Below are positions 1 to 6,833 of a DNA stretch of 19,099 nucleotides, piece by piece. Origin of the DNA: Promethearchaeota archaeon (GTDB lineage: Archaea; Asgardarchaeota; Lokiarchaeia; Sigyniarchaeales; Promethearchaeaceae); assembly GCA_014729055.1 (NCBI GenBank), contig WJKO01000189.1, positions 1 to 19,099 of the forward strand, written 5' to 3'. Position 1 is the stretch's first letter. Each line of letters starts with the position of its first letter. The notes below the pieces were generated by a model, which saw nothing but the letters and a program-made list of their open reading frames with translations, did no database searches and was not told the origin of the DNA. The position numbers and the translations under genes were made by a program.

Positions 1-74
1 AAGAAATAAGATAATAGAATGACGATAAACTAAATAAAAACTGTATAATCATTTCAAAATTATGGTGGGAAAAA

Positions 75-1070
75 ATGACTGATGATGTAAGCAATAAAAT
101 GGCATATTCATTTTATTTAGGATGTGTAATTCCGAACAGATATCCTATGGTAGAAAGGGCAACAAGAACTGTATTGGATGAATTGGGTGCAGAGCTGCGT
201 GATATGAAGGGTGCGACTTGTTGTCCGGCACCCGGTGTATTCCGATCGTTTGATATTCCAACTTGGCTTGTTATAGGAGGTCGAAATTTAACCATTGCTG
301 AAGATAACCAAGCAGATGTAGTTACTATGTGCAATGGGTGTTATGGCACATTACTAGAAGTTGAACATGCTTTAAAACATGAAGAAAAAAAAAGGAATTA
401 CGTAAATGAACATTTACAAAAGGTAGGCAGAAAGTTTAAAGGTTCAATCCATGTAAAACATCTTGCAGAAGTATTATATTATGATATAGGTCTTAAAAAA
501 ATCCAAGATGTTGCAATACATGATTTAGGATTAAAAGTTGCTGTTCATTATGGTTGCCATCTCTTAAAACCCTCAGCAATTAGACCATGGGATGGTGAAT
601 CTGAAGAACCACGCTTTTTTGATGAATTAGTCGAAGCTCTGGGTTGCGAAAGCGTTGATTATCGAGATAAGATGATGTGTTGTGGTGCTGGGGGTGGAGT
701 ACGATCCGCGGTTAAAGAAGTGTCCTTAGATTTTACGCGACATAAACTTGAGGAAATAAGAAAAGTTGGCGCAGATTGTATAGTAAATATGTGTCCTTTC
801 TGTATGTTACAACTCGATCTTGGGCAAGTAGAAGTTAACGGAGTATTTAAAGATATTATTGGAGAACCATATAATATTCCCGTCTTTTACTATACACAGC
901 TATTAGGTCTTTCTATGGGATTGAATCCAATAGATTTAGGATTAATTAAACAACATGATCTGAAAGGGGTTCCACCTTTTACAAGTCAAGAACCCGCATT
1001 GAGAAAGATCTTCAAGAAATTGGGCTATAATTACGATGAATTAGTTGAGCAAGCAAAAAATAAAAAATAA
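75..1070 (+). CDS. hdrB: Heterodisulfide reductase subunit B-like protein (HdrB)
   Basis: In methanogens HdrB carries the two noncubane [4Fe-4S] clusters that cleave the CoM-S-S-CoB disulfide; in non-methanogens the disulfide or other acceptor is unknown. The 331-aa protein has both cysteine-rich CCG domains. The first uses C17, C49-C50, C86 and C89; the second uses C161, C202-C203, C240 and C243. This is the full CX31-40CC-X35-36-CXXC pattern twice, so both active-site clusters should form. The ATG at 75 follows a GGTGGGA ribosome-binding site at 64-70; an ATG at 62 is in another frame. hdrA begins 60 bp downstream on the same strand, so the two are probably co-transcribed. No hdrC lies between them; if it is adjacent it must be upstream of the window. 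The C-terminal tail past about residue 285 has no recognisable motif. The family call is secure; the physiological substrate is not. Confidence 0.93.
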   Translation: MTDDVSNKMAYSFYLGCVIPNRYPMVERATRTVLDELGAELRDMKGATCCPAPGVFRSFDIPTWLVIGGRNLTIAEDNQADVVTMCNGCYGTLLEVEHALKHEEKKRNYVNEHLQKVGRKFKGSIHVKHLAEVLYYDIGLKKIQDVAIHDLGLKVAVHYGCHLLKPSAIRPWDGESEEPRFFDELVEALGCESVDYRDKMMCCGAGGGVRSAVKEVSLDFTRHKLEEIRKVGADCIVNMCPFCMLQLDLGQVEVNGVFKDIIGEPYNIPVFYYTQLLGLSMGLNPIDLGLIKQHDLKGVPPFTSQEPALRKIFKKLGYNYDELVEQAKNKK

Positions 1071-1130
1071 TTATTTAAAAATTATTAAAGTAATAAACAA
1101 ATCATATAAATCATAAAAGAGGATAAAGTA

Positions 1131-3107
1131 ATGGCGGATGAAATAAAAATAGGCGTATATGTTTGCCATTGTGGTGTAAACATTGCCGGTGTAATAAATA
1201 CAACCGAGGTAATGGAATTTGCAAAAACGCTTCCCCACGTAGCATTGGCCAAGGAATATAAGTTTATGTGCTCAGATAATGGTCAAGATTTAATTAAGCA
1301 AGATATTAAAGATGGTTTAATTAATAGAGTGGTAGTTGCAGCATGTTCTCCAAGAATGCATGAGCCAACTTTTAGAAGGACAGTATCAAGTGTTGGAATG
1401 AATCAATTCCTTTTTGCACAAGCAAATATACGAGAACATGCATCATGGGTCAACATGAAGGATCCAGAAGGGGCAACTCGGATTGCAAAAGACCATCTAA
1501 GGATGCAAGTGGCAAAAGTCGCGCAATTAGAACCATTAGAAACTCAAGTCGTACAAGTAACGCCAGCCTCCTTAATTATAGGAGGTGGTATAGCAGGAAT
1601 GAATGCTGCTCTTGACCTAGCTGATCAAGGGTTTGATGTCTATCTAGTTGAGAAGGAACCAACCATTGGAGGACATATGGCTCAATTAGATAAAACCTTC
1701 CCGACCATGGATTGTTCTGCATGTATTTTGACACCAAAAATGGTGGATGTGAATCAACATCCAAAAATTCATTTAATGGCATATTCTGAAGTAGAAGACG
1801 TAGAAGGATATGTTGGTAATTTTACTGTTACTGTGCGGAAGAAATCAAAATATGTAGATTCCGAGAAATGTACCTCGTGTGGAGAATGTATTGAAAATTG
1901 TCCAGTTACTGCCCCAAATGAGTTTGATCTTGGATTAGCAAAAAGAAAAGCGGTATATATACCTTTTCCGCAAGCAGTTCCAGGTGTTCCCACGATTGAT
2001 ATGGACTCATGTATTAAATGTGGAATATGTGCGGATAAATCAGTATGTGAACCAGAAGCTATTGATTATGAGATGAAAGATGAACTCGTAGAAATTGAAG
2101 TCGGTACGATTATTGTTGCAACGGGTTATGATCCTTATGATCCAACTGAAATGAAAGAATATGCTTTTGAGAAATATGATAATGTAATCACAGGAATGCA
2201 GATGGAACGTTTATTATCATCTTATGGTCCAACACTTGGAAAACCAGTCAGACCATCTGATGGAACAGCACCTCATACATTAGCGTGGCTTCAATGTGTA
2301 GGTTCAAGAAACTTTCGTCCTGGTATGCATAATTATTGTTCAAGAGTGTGTTGTATGTATGCTATGAAACAAGCTCGGCAATATAAAGAAAAGCATCCTG
2401 ATGCTAAAATTTACATATTCTATATGGATATTCGCGCTTTCGGCAAAGGATACGAGGAATTTTATGAAATTGCGTCCAGAGAATATGGTATAACCTTTGT
2501 TCGGGGTAGACTGGCAGAAGTATATGAAAGTCCTGACGATAAAAGTATTATCATTAGGGGTGAAGACACATTGATGCAAACTCCTATTGAACTTAAAGTG
2601 GATATGTTAGTATTATCCGTAGGTGTTGAAGCGAGACCTGATTCTGATAAAATAGCTCAATTATTAACGATACAGAAATCAGATGATGGCTTCTTTTTAG
2701 AAGCACATCCTAAATTGAGACCTGTTGATACCTTAACTGCCGGCATCTATGTAGCTGGAGTTGCCCAAGGACCTAAAGATATACCAGATGCCGTAGCCCA
2801 AGCAAAGGGTGCTGCCTCTGGAGCTGCTATACTTATGGCAAAAGGAGAAGTAGAAATTGAACCATATTACTCTGTTGTCGATGCAGCTAAATGTTCGGGA
2901 TGTAAAGCATGCCAGAGTCAATGTCCTTTCGGTGCAATAGGATTTGATGAGCAAGCTAACATTGCTACGATCAATATTGCAAAATGTAAAGGATGTGGAA
3001 CTTGTGCAGCAACATGTCCATGTCAAGCAATAAGTCAAAATCACTTCAAGGAACCTCAAATGGTTGCCATTATTAATGGCGTACTAAAGGATGGAGGGTT
3101 ATATTAA
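1131..3107 (+). CDS. hdrA: Heterodisulfide reductase subunit A (HdrA), FAD and multi-[4Fe-4S] protein
   Basis: HdrA is the flavin subunit that bifurcates electrons between ferredoxin and the heterodisulfide branch. The 658-aa protein shows the expected order: an N-terminal domain with C12, C14, C47 and C72; a Rossmann FAD motif GGGIAGMNAA at 151-160; an inserted ferredoxin domain (C247/C250/C253/C257 and C294/C297/C300/C306); the HdrA-specific cysteine set C389, C403, C407, C408; a second FAD-binding segment near 538-560 (GIYVAG); and a C-terminal 2[4Fe-4S] ferredoxin (C588/C591/C594/C598 and C619/C622/C625/C629). The length matches methanogen HdrA. The ATG at 1131 is preceded by AGAGG at 1118-1122. 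The stop codon directly abuts the mvhD start, indicating translational coupling. No residue essential for cofactor binding appears to be lost. The C-terminal ferredoxin is the likely exit for low-potential electrons, which fits the Fwd-type genes downstream. Confidence 0.95.
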   Translation: MADEIKIGVYVCHCGVNIAGVINTTEVMEFAKTLPHVALAKEYKFMCSDNGQDLIKQDIKDGLINRVVVAACSPRMHEPTFRRTVSSVGMNQFLFAQANIREHASWVNMKDPEGATRIAKDHLRMQVAKVAQLEPLETQVVQVTPASLIIGGGIAGMNAALDLADQGFDVYLVEKEPTIGGHMAQLDKTFPTMDCSACILTPKMVDVNQHPKIHLMAYSEVEDVEGYVGNFTVTVRKKSKYVDSEKCTSCGECIENCPVTAPNEFDLGLAKRKAVYIPFPQAVPGVPTIDMDSCIKCGICADKSVCEPEAIDYEMKDELVEIEVGTIIVATGYDPYDPTEMKEYAFEKYDNVITGMQMERLLSSYGPTLGKPVRPSDGTAPHTLAWLQCVGSRNFRPGMHNYCSRVCCMYAMKQARQYKEKHPDAKIYIFYMDIRAFGKGYEEFYEIASREYGITFVRGRLAEVYESPDDKSIIIRGEDTLMQTPIELKVDMLVLSVGVEARPDSDKIAQLLTIQKSDDGFFLEAHPKLRPVDTLTAGIYVAGVAQGPKDIPDAVAQAKGAASGAAILMAKGEVEIEPYYSVVDAAKCSGCKACQSQCPFGAIGFDEQANIATINIAKCKGCGTCAATCPCQAISQNHFKEPQMVAIINGVLKDGGLY

Positions 3108-3578
3108 ATGGCGAAAACAGACGAAAAGACCGAAGGTAATTACAAACCAAAACCATTAGAAAAATGGGAACCTTTTATTTTAGGAATATTCTGTAATTGG
3201 TGTACGTATGCAGGTGCAGATCAAGCAGGAACATCGCGTATGCAAAGACCTGCCAATCTCCGCGTTATGAGGGTAATGTGCTCGGGGAGAGTTGAACCTC
3301 AGTGGGTAATGGAAGCTTTGAAACAAGGTGCTGATGGTGTATTAATATCTGGTTGTCATATCGGTGATTGCCATTACGTTGAAGGTAATTTTAAGACAGC
3401 ACGGAGAATGCCTTTATTAATTAAAATGTTAGAACAGCTTGGTATTCATAAGGATAGAGTCAAATTTCAGTTTGTATCCGCAAGTGAAGGTGCCGAGTTG
3501 ACTGAGATTGTTGACGAATTTGTTGCAGATCTAAAAAAGATAGGTCCCGGACCATTTAATAAGAAATTTAAAAAATAA
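3108..3578 (+). CDS. mvhD: MvhD-type [2Fe-2S] subunit linking an electron donor to HdrA
   Basis: MvhD (FlpD family) passes electrons from a hydrogenase or formate dehydrogenase to the FAD of HdrA. The 156-aa protein has the five family cysteines C29, C32, C58, C83 and C88, in the contexts FCNWC, RVMCSGR and SGCHIGDCHY. The length is typical for a free-standing subunit (about 140-160 aa). Its ATG at 3108 follows the hdrA stop codon with no gap, and a GGAGGG ribosome-binding site at 3091-3096 lies within the end of hdrA. The large and small hydrogenase subunits (MvhA, MvhG) that would normally accompany it are absent downstream, so the electron donor must be encoded elsewhere. The first roughly 18 residues are charged and probably disordered. 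The family assignment is firm; the donor is unknown. Confidence 0.92.
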   Translation: MAKTDEKTEGNYKPKPLEKWEPFILGIFCNWCTYAGADQAGTSRMQRPANLRVMRVMCSGRVEPQWVMEALKQGADGVLISGCHIGDCHYVEGNFKTARRMPLLIKMLEQLGIHKDRVKFQFVSASEGAELTEIVDEFVADLKKIGPGPFNKKFKK

Positions 3579-3589
3579 AAATTACATAA

Positions 3590-3603
3590 TTTTTTCAAAA
3601 AAT
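3590..3603 (+). terminator. Possible T-run terminator after mvhD
   Basis: A six-T run at 3590-3595, followed by a complementary A-rich stretch, lies 12 bp after the mvhD stop. Archaeal termination often needs only a T-run. A TATA-like site follows, which supports a transcript boundary here. The evidence is weak because the whole region is AT-rich. Confidence 0.3.
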
Positions 3604-3605
3604 AT

Positions 3606-3617
3606 TTTATATAAAAT
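3606..3617 (+). promoter_or_regulatory. Putative archaeal TATA box for the fwdG-fwdF-fwdC genes
   Basis: TTTATATAAAATA-like sequence lies about 50 bp upstream of the ATG at 3663. That spacing is compatible with a TATA box about 26 bp before a transcription start and a short leader. It lies in the 84-bp gap after mvhD, so the ferredoxin genes may have their own promoter rather than depend only on read-through from hdrBA. Confidence 0.4.
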
Positions 3618-3662
3618 AACTAAAGTATTAAAGAAGTATTCGAAAATATGAGGGAAAACTGA

Positions 3663-3896
3663 ATGAAATTATATAAAGTACGAGTGAATGAATTCCTCTG
3701 TGATGGTTGTGGAGATTGTTACAGCGCATGCCCGATAAATGCATCATTAAAAAAAAAGTCAAGACTTAATGCAAATACTGCCGTAATCATTATAAAGCAC
3801 GGAAAAGCTCAGCAAGGTGTGGACGGCTGCGATGGGTGCGGAGTATGTGTAGAAACTTGTCATAAAGAAGCAATCAAGATACAGCTAATAGAATAA
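3663..3896 (+). CDS. Small 2[4Fe-4S] ferredoxin, FwdG-like
   Basis: This is a 77-aa electron-transfer protein with two [4Fe-4S] motifs: C13/C16/C19/C23, and C56/C59/C62/C66. The cysteine after the second motif is followed by His rather than the usual Pro (ETCHKEAI). Formylmethanofuran dehydrogenase subunit G of methanogens has the same size and two-cluster layout. The next two genes resemble FwdF and FwdC, so a FwdG role, connecting the polyferredoxin to the catalytic subunits, is the best reading. A GAGGGA ribosome-binding site at 3650-3655 precedes the ATG. The linker between the two cluster motifs (residues 24-55) is basic and longer than in clostridial ferredoxins. A generic ferredoxin serving the Hdr complex is the alternative. 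Confidence 0.8.
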   Translation: MKLYKVRVNEFLCDGCGDCYSACPINASLKKKSRLNANTAVIIIKHGKAQQGVDGCDGCGVCVETCHKEAIKIQLIE

Positions 3897-3953
3897 ACCG
3901 ATTTAAGAATAAATCTATAGTAAAAAAACTAAAAATTGAGAGTGAATTAATCT

Positions 3954-4661
3954 ATGTTTCCTAAAATTCATAAAGAACGTGATAAAAACCTATCAAGAGT
4001 CAAATTACAATTCTTAACGAATTCTGTGGCTCTGGAAGTAAATGAAGATGTTTGCCAAGGGTGCGGAATTTGTATCAAAGTATGCCCGAAACAAGCTATG
4101 GAACGAGGGCCAGTAGGGGATTCTAAGCGAAATAATAAAGAAGATGTGATTCCAACGCTTGTGGATCCAAAAGAATGTTCATATTGTGGACTTTGTTCCT
4201 ATATGTGTCCATGGAATGCAATTACATTATATAAAGACGATGAAAAAGTAGAATTAGATGATCTTGATATCGTAAAGCATAATGCCGTACCTGAACTCGA
4301 AGTTACTATGAGAAAATGCAAGGACGGTGTAGAGGACGCAAAATCCTACCTTGAGGGAGAAATTGAATTTAAAACTGAAAATTGTGCTGGAGGTTGTAAT
4401 ACTTGTATTGAAGTATGTCCAACTGGTGCATTAACCTTAGAAAAACCAGATGCTCCTTGGGATAAGGGTCGAAAAATCATTGTCGATAAGGATAAATGTA
4501 TCTACTGCGGTACATGCACAAACGCCTGTCCAGTATTTGATGCAATTAAATTAACCATAAAGGAAGTTAAAACGAAAGGAAAATATAATGAAATATTCTG
4601 GAATCCTGTTGTTGAACGGCTTAAGATTAGCAGGATGAGAGATGGAAAGAAAATAAATTAG
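3954..4661 (+). CDS. Polyferredoxin with four [4Fe-4S] clusters, FwdF-like
   Basis: FwdF is the multi-cluster iron-sulfur subunit that wires formylmethanofuran dehydrogenase to its electron donor. The 235-aa protein has four cluster motifs: C34/C37/C40/C44; C75/C78/C81/C85; C144/C148/C151/C155 (the CX3CX2CX3C variant with an extra Gly); and C182/C185/C188/C192. Methanogen FwdF has eight clusters in about 350 residues, so this is roughly half a canonical FwdF. The N-terminal region (1-30) and the PWNAI, PTGAL and PVFDAI segments after the cysteines are of the FwdF/ferredoxin type. It lies 57 bp after the FwdG-like gene and just before the fwdC-like gene. A GAGAGTGA stretch at 3938-3945 is the likely ribosome-binding site. 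The assignment to FwdF rests largely on the neighbours. Confidence 0.78.
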   Translation: MFPKIHKERDKNLSRVKLQFLTNSVALEVNEDVCQGCGICIKVCPKQAMERGPVGDSKRNNKEDVIPTLVDPKECSYCGLCSYMCPWNAITLYKDDEKVELDDLDIVKHNAVPELEVTMRKCKDGVEDAKSYLEGEIEFKTENCAGGCNTCIEVCPTGALTLEKPDAPWDKGRKIIVDKDKCIYCGTCTNACPVFDAIKLTIKEVKTKGKYNEIFWNPVVERLKISRMRDGKKIN

Positions 4662-4667
4662 AAAATT

Positions 4668-4671
4668 GGAG
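4668..4671 (+). promoter_or_regulatory. Ribosome-binding site that decides the fwdC start
   Basis: GGAG at 4668-4671 lies 9 bp before the ATG at 4681. An in-frame TTG at 4666 would give five extra residues, but the ribosome-binding site would then lie inside the coding sequence. The ATG is therefore preferred. Confidence 0.65.
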
Positions 4672-4680
4672 TTGTTAAAG

Positions 4681-5490
4681 ATGGTATTAACTTTAAAATT
4701 AAAAAAGAAACTTGATCTTTATTTAGAAGCTGATAGCATTACACCTGATAATTGTGCTGGTAAATCTGTTGATGAAATAAAAAAGCTTGTCGTTTTTCTT
4801 GGGAATCGAAAAATGGGATTAGGTGAATTTTTTGATGTGAAGGGAAAAAGCGGAGATAAAGCGGAAGACACTAAAATAGTCATTGAAGGCAATTGTTCTT
4901 ACGTCCAGAGAATAGGTGAGAAGATGTCGGCGGGTGAAATTGTCATAACAGGAGATTGCGGGATGCATGTAGGTAATACGATGACTGGAGGAAAAATACT
5001 AGTAGAAGGAAATGCCGATGATTGGGTAGGTGCAATGATGGATGGGGGCGAAATCACCGTTAATGGAGATGCCGGAAACCATTGCGCGGGGGCATACCGA
5101 GGCAATTGGGTAGGAATGAATGCAGGAAAAATTGTTGTAAAAGGTAAAATCGGTGTTGAAAGTGGTTCTTATATGAGAGCTACACGTTCAAGAAAGAAAT
5201 ATCCTATTTTAGAATGTGGTTCCGCTGACTTATATTTAGGAGTACACAATCATGGCGGTACTATTATCTGTCATGGGGATTGCGAAGGTAGAGCTGGTGC
5301 CGATATGGCACGTGGGCAGATATTTATCGATGGAAATTTAAAAGACGTTCTTCCTTCTTTCAAAAAGATTGACGATATTAGTGATGTCAAATCTCCTGCG
5401 GGGATCATCAAAGGATCCTACACACAATATCAAGGAGACTTTTGCGTTTCTAAGAAACCAGGCGCTCGTTTATACGTCAAAAAGAAATAA
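4681..5490 (+). CDS. fwdC: Formylmethanofuran dehydrogenase subunit C-like protein (FwdC)
   Basis: FwdC is the right-handed beta-helix subunit (GXGXG/GltS-alpha C-terminal fold) of the tungsten or molybdenum formylmethanofuran dehydrogenase, which reduces CO2 to formylmethanofuran or runs in reverse. With the ATG start the product is 269 aa, the usual length for the family. The middle is a series of beta-helix coils with the pattern G-x-x-x-G-x-x-M-x-x-G-x-I-x-I-x-G: segments ending VIEGN, VITGD, LVEGN, TVNGD, VVKGK, ICHGD and FIDGN. The gene begins 19 bp after the FwdF-like stop, so the two are co-transcribed. The catalytic subunits FwdA and FwdB and subunit FwdD are not here and must be encoded elsewhere. 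Glutamate synthase alpha C-terminal-domain proteins share the fold, but the flanking ferredoxins favour FwdC. Confidence 0.88.
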   Translation: MVLTLKLKKKLDLYLEADSITPDNCAGKSVDEIKKLVVFLGNRKMGLGEFFDVKGKSGDKAEDTKIVIEGNCSYVQRIGEKMSAGEIVITGDCGMHVGNTMTGGKILVEGNADDWVGAMMDGGEITVNGDAGNHCAGAYRGNWVGMNAGKIVVKGKIGVESGSYMRATRSRKKYPILECGSADLYLGVHNHGGTIICHGDCEGRAGADMARGQIFIDGNLKDVLPSFKKIDDISDVKSPAGIIKGSYTQYQGDFCVSKKPGARLYVKKK

Positions 5491-5501
5491 GATTCACCTT
5501 T

Positions 5502-5553
5502 TAATCTATATATACATTGTTTTTGTATTTCTTTATCTTATTTTAACATATTC
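5502..5553 (+). terminator. T-rich termination region after fwdC
   Basis: Several short T-runs (TTTT at 5502-5505, TTTTT at 5520-5524, TTTT at 5542-5545) follow the fwdC stop within about 60 bp. No stable hairpin is evident. This fits multi-T archaeal termination at the end of the energy operon. Confidence 0.35.
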
Positions 5554-5656
5554 TCAAATGAGCTATTTCTTTTGATAGCAATTTCACAATCGAAAAACAT
5601 AAATTGTTACAAGGCATATTCTAATCAAATTCTATAAAATTCAAAGGTAAAAAATC

Positions 5657-6049
5657 ATGAGTTATATACCTAAATATATTTTGAAAAGAATGTTGCCGAA
5701 GGATTGTATTAAAGCGGTTGATGATGGCGTTGAAATCACATTTTTAAACGTAATTTCACCAATAGCTATCGAAGAAATTCCCGATAATCCATTAGATTAT
5801 ATTGAATTCATCGTAGATGGAAAAGCAATACCAGACGATGTAGTAAAGAATGTAAAAATATCGATGGATGATGAAGTTGCAACTATAGATAATCTCAAAC
5901 AATATATTGGAAGAACTATACCAGTAGGTGGAAAATTAATTATAAATCTACCTTTGGCGGATGTCTCTGCTGGTGAAGAACACGAATTTGATATTACATT
6001 GAAAACTGACAATCCTTTCAATATTAAAGTGAAAAGAAAGATTCAATAA
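5657..6049 (+). CDS. Uncharacterised 130-aa protein, probably all-beta
   Basis: I do not recognise this gene with confidence. The 130-aa product alternates short hydrophobic strands with charged turns and has no signal peptide, membrane segment or metal-binding cysteine cluster (one Cys, at 17). Visible landmarks are an N-terminal YIPKYILKRMLPKD segment, a central VDGKAIPDDVV turn near residues 53-63, a PVGGKLIINL strand near 90-99, and a C-terminal strand ending in KVKRKIQ. The strand order and the VDGK and PVG-x-L-x-I-x-L pattern faintly recall the small beta subunit of C-glycoside deglycosidases (DUF6379 family), but the similarity is too weak to name it. An AAAGGT at 5643-5648 precedes the ATG. 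It lies 166 bp after fwdC, behind T-runs, and converges with the next gene, so it is probably a separate transcript. Confidence 0.7.
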   Translation: MSYIPKYILKRMLPKDCIKAVDDGVEITFLNVISPIAIEEIPDNPLDYIEFIVDGKAIPDDVVKNVKISMDDEVATIDNLKQYIGRTIPVGGKLIINLPLADVSAGEEHEFDITLKTDNPFNIKVKRKIQ

Positions 6050-6073
6050 AAACGTAAAATATGCAATAAATAC

Positions 6074-6097
6074 GTAAAAAATTATATTTATATTATT
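6074..6097. terminator. AT-rich convergent termination region
   Basis: The 43 bp between the stop of the 5657-6049 gene and the stop of the minus-strand gene contain AAAAAATTATATTT and a TTATTTTTTAA stretch. T-runs are therefore available for the plus strand and an A-run (T on the minus strand) for the other gene. This is a likely shared terminator zone, placed by composition only. Confidence 0.3.
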
Positions 6098-6713
6098 TTT
6101 TAACCAGATCGGGTATATATTCTGTGATATTCTTCAAATAACTCATAGCATCCTCTTTCTTAAATTTGACGTCATTAAGCGGTACTTTATTCGTATTTAT
6201 ATATTCTAAGTAATCCTTAGCAGTAACCGCCAATAGAGCTCCGTATACTTCCTTTTTCTCATAATACTTAAAATCAACAAGCAACTTGAAATAATAGCAT
6301 GTATCCTTCATTCTTGATTTAAATTCTTTTTCGGCGCTATAATCAGAGAAAATATACATGAAGACTAAAAGACTTGTACAAGAACCATGGAATAAATTCT
6401 GCCAAATAATTGTATTCTCAAGCTCTATTCTTCTTTGATCTTTCTTTGGACTAATCTCACCCGTTATTTCGTAATTAGGCGACTCTTTTCCCCATTCTTT
6501 TTTTTCTATCAAAGGATATTCATTGCCAATAATTTCTATTAAATGATTCTGGTTGGTTTTTTCGGAAAAGACTATAAATTCGAACGGAGTTAATTCAACA
6601 TCTCTATAAGGTTTCTTTTTTTGGTCGTAATTCTGGATATAACAAATTTTGTTATCGTCTAGAATACTTCTAAAGATATAATTGTAATATTCTTGATCTG
6701 ACATCTCTATCAT
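6093..6713 (-). CDS. HYExAFE-like uncharacterised protein, possible degenerate nuclease fold
   Basis: The 206-aa soluble protein has no signal peptide. Its layout resembles the HYExAFE family known mainly from Planctomycetes: an N-terminal E-Y-Y-x4-F helix (residues 8-15); a beta hairpin EFIVFSEK followed by HLIEIIGNEYP (45-67); a helix IIWQNLFHG then LLVFMYIF (102-122), matching the family's WQ-x-LFG...VFVY signature; and a late YGALLAVTAKDYLEYI strand-helix (157-172). In that family the F-x-V-x-x-x-x-N-x-L-x-D-V-K-G segment suggests a PD-(D/E)xK-type core. Here the position expected to be Lys is Ile (EIIG), so catalysis is doubtful. It is transcribed divergently from the NSUN gene, with 120 bp between them, and convergently with the gene at 5657. 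An alternative start at 6704 (Met4) is equally plausible. The family link comes from pattern memory and is tentative. Confidence 0.6.
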   Translation of the reverse strand: MIEMSDQEYYNYIFRSILDDNKICYIQNYDQKKKPYRDVELTPFEFIVFSEKTNQNHLIEIIGNEYPLIEKKEWGKESPNYEITGEISPKKDQRRIELENTIIWQNLFHGSCTSLLVFMYIFSDYSAEKEFKSRMKDTCYYFKLLVDFKYYEKKEVYGALLAVTAKDYLEYINTNKVPLNDVKFKKEDAMSYLKNITEYIPDLVKK

Positions 6714-6833
6714 CCCAGATTAATTTGTTTGTTTACATGTTTATATTGCCATGTTCGCTTTAATTATTTTCTATCTTAAAAGATAATCGAAACATCTATT
6801 AATTTCTGAATTCTTATTTGTACTGAGAATATC

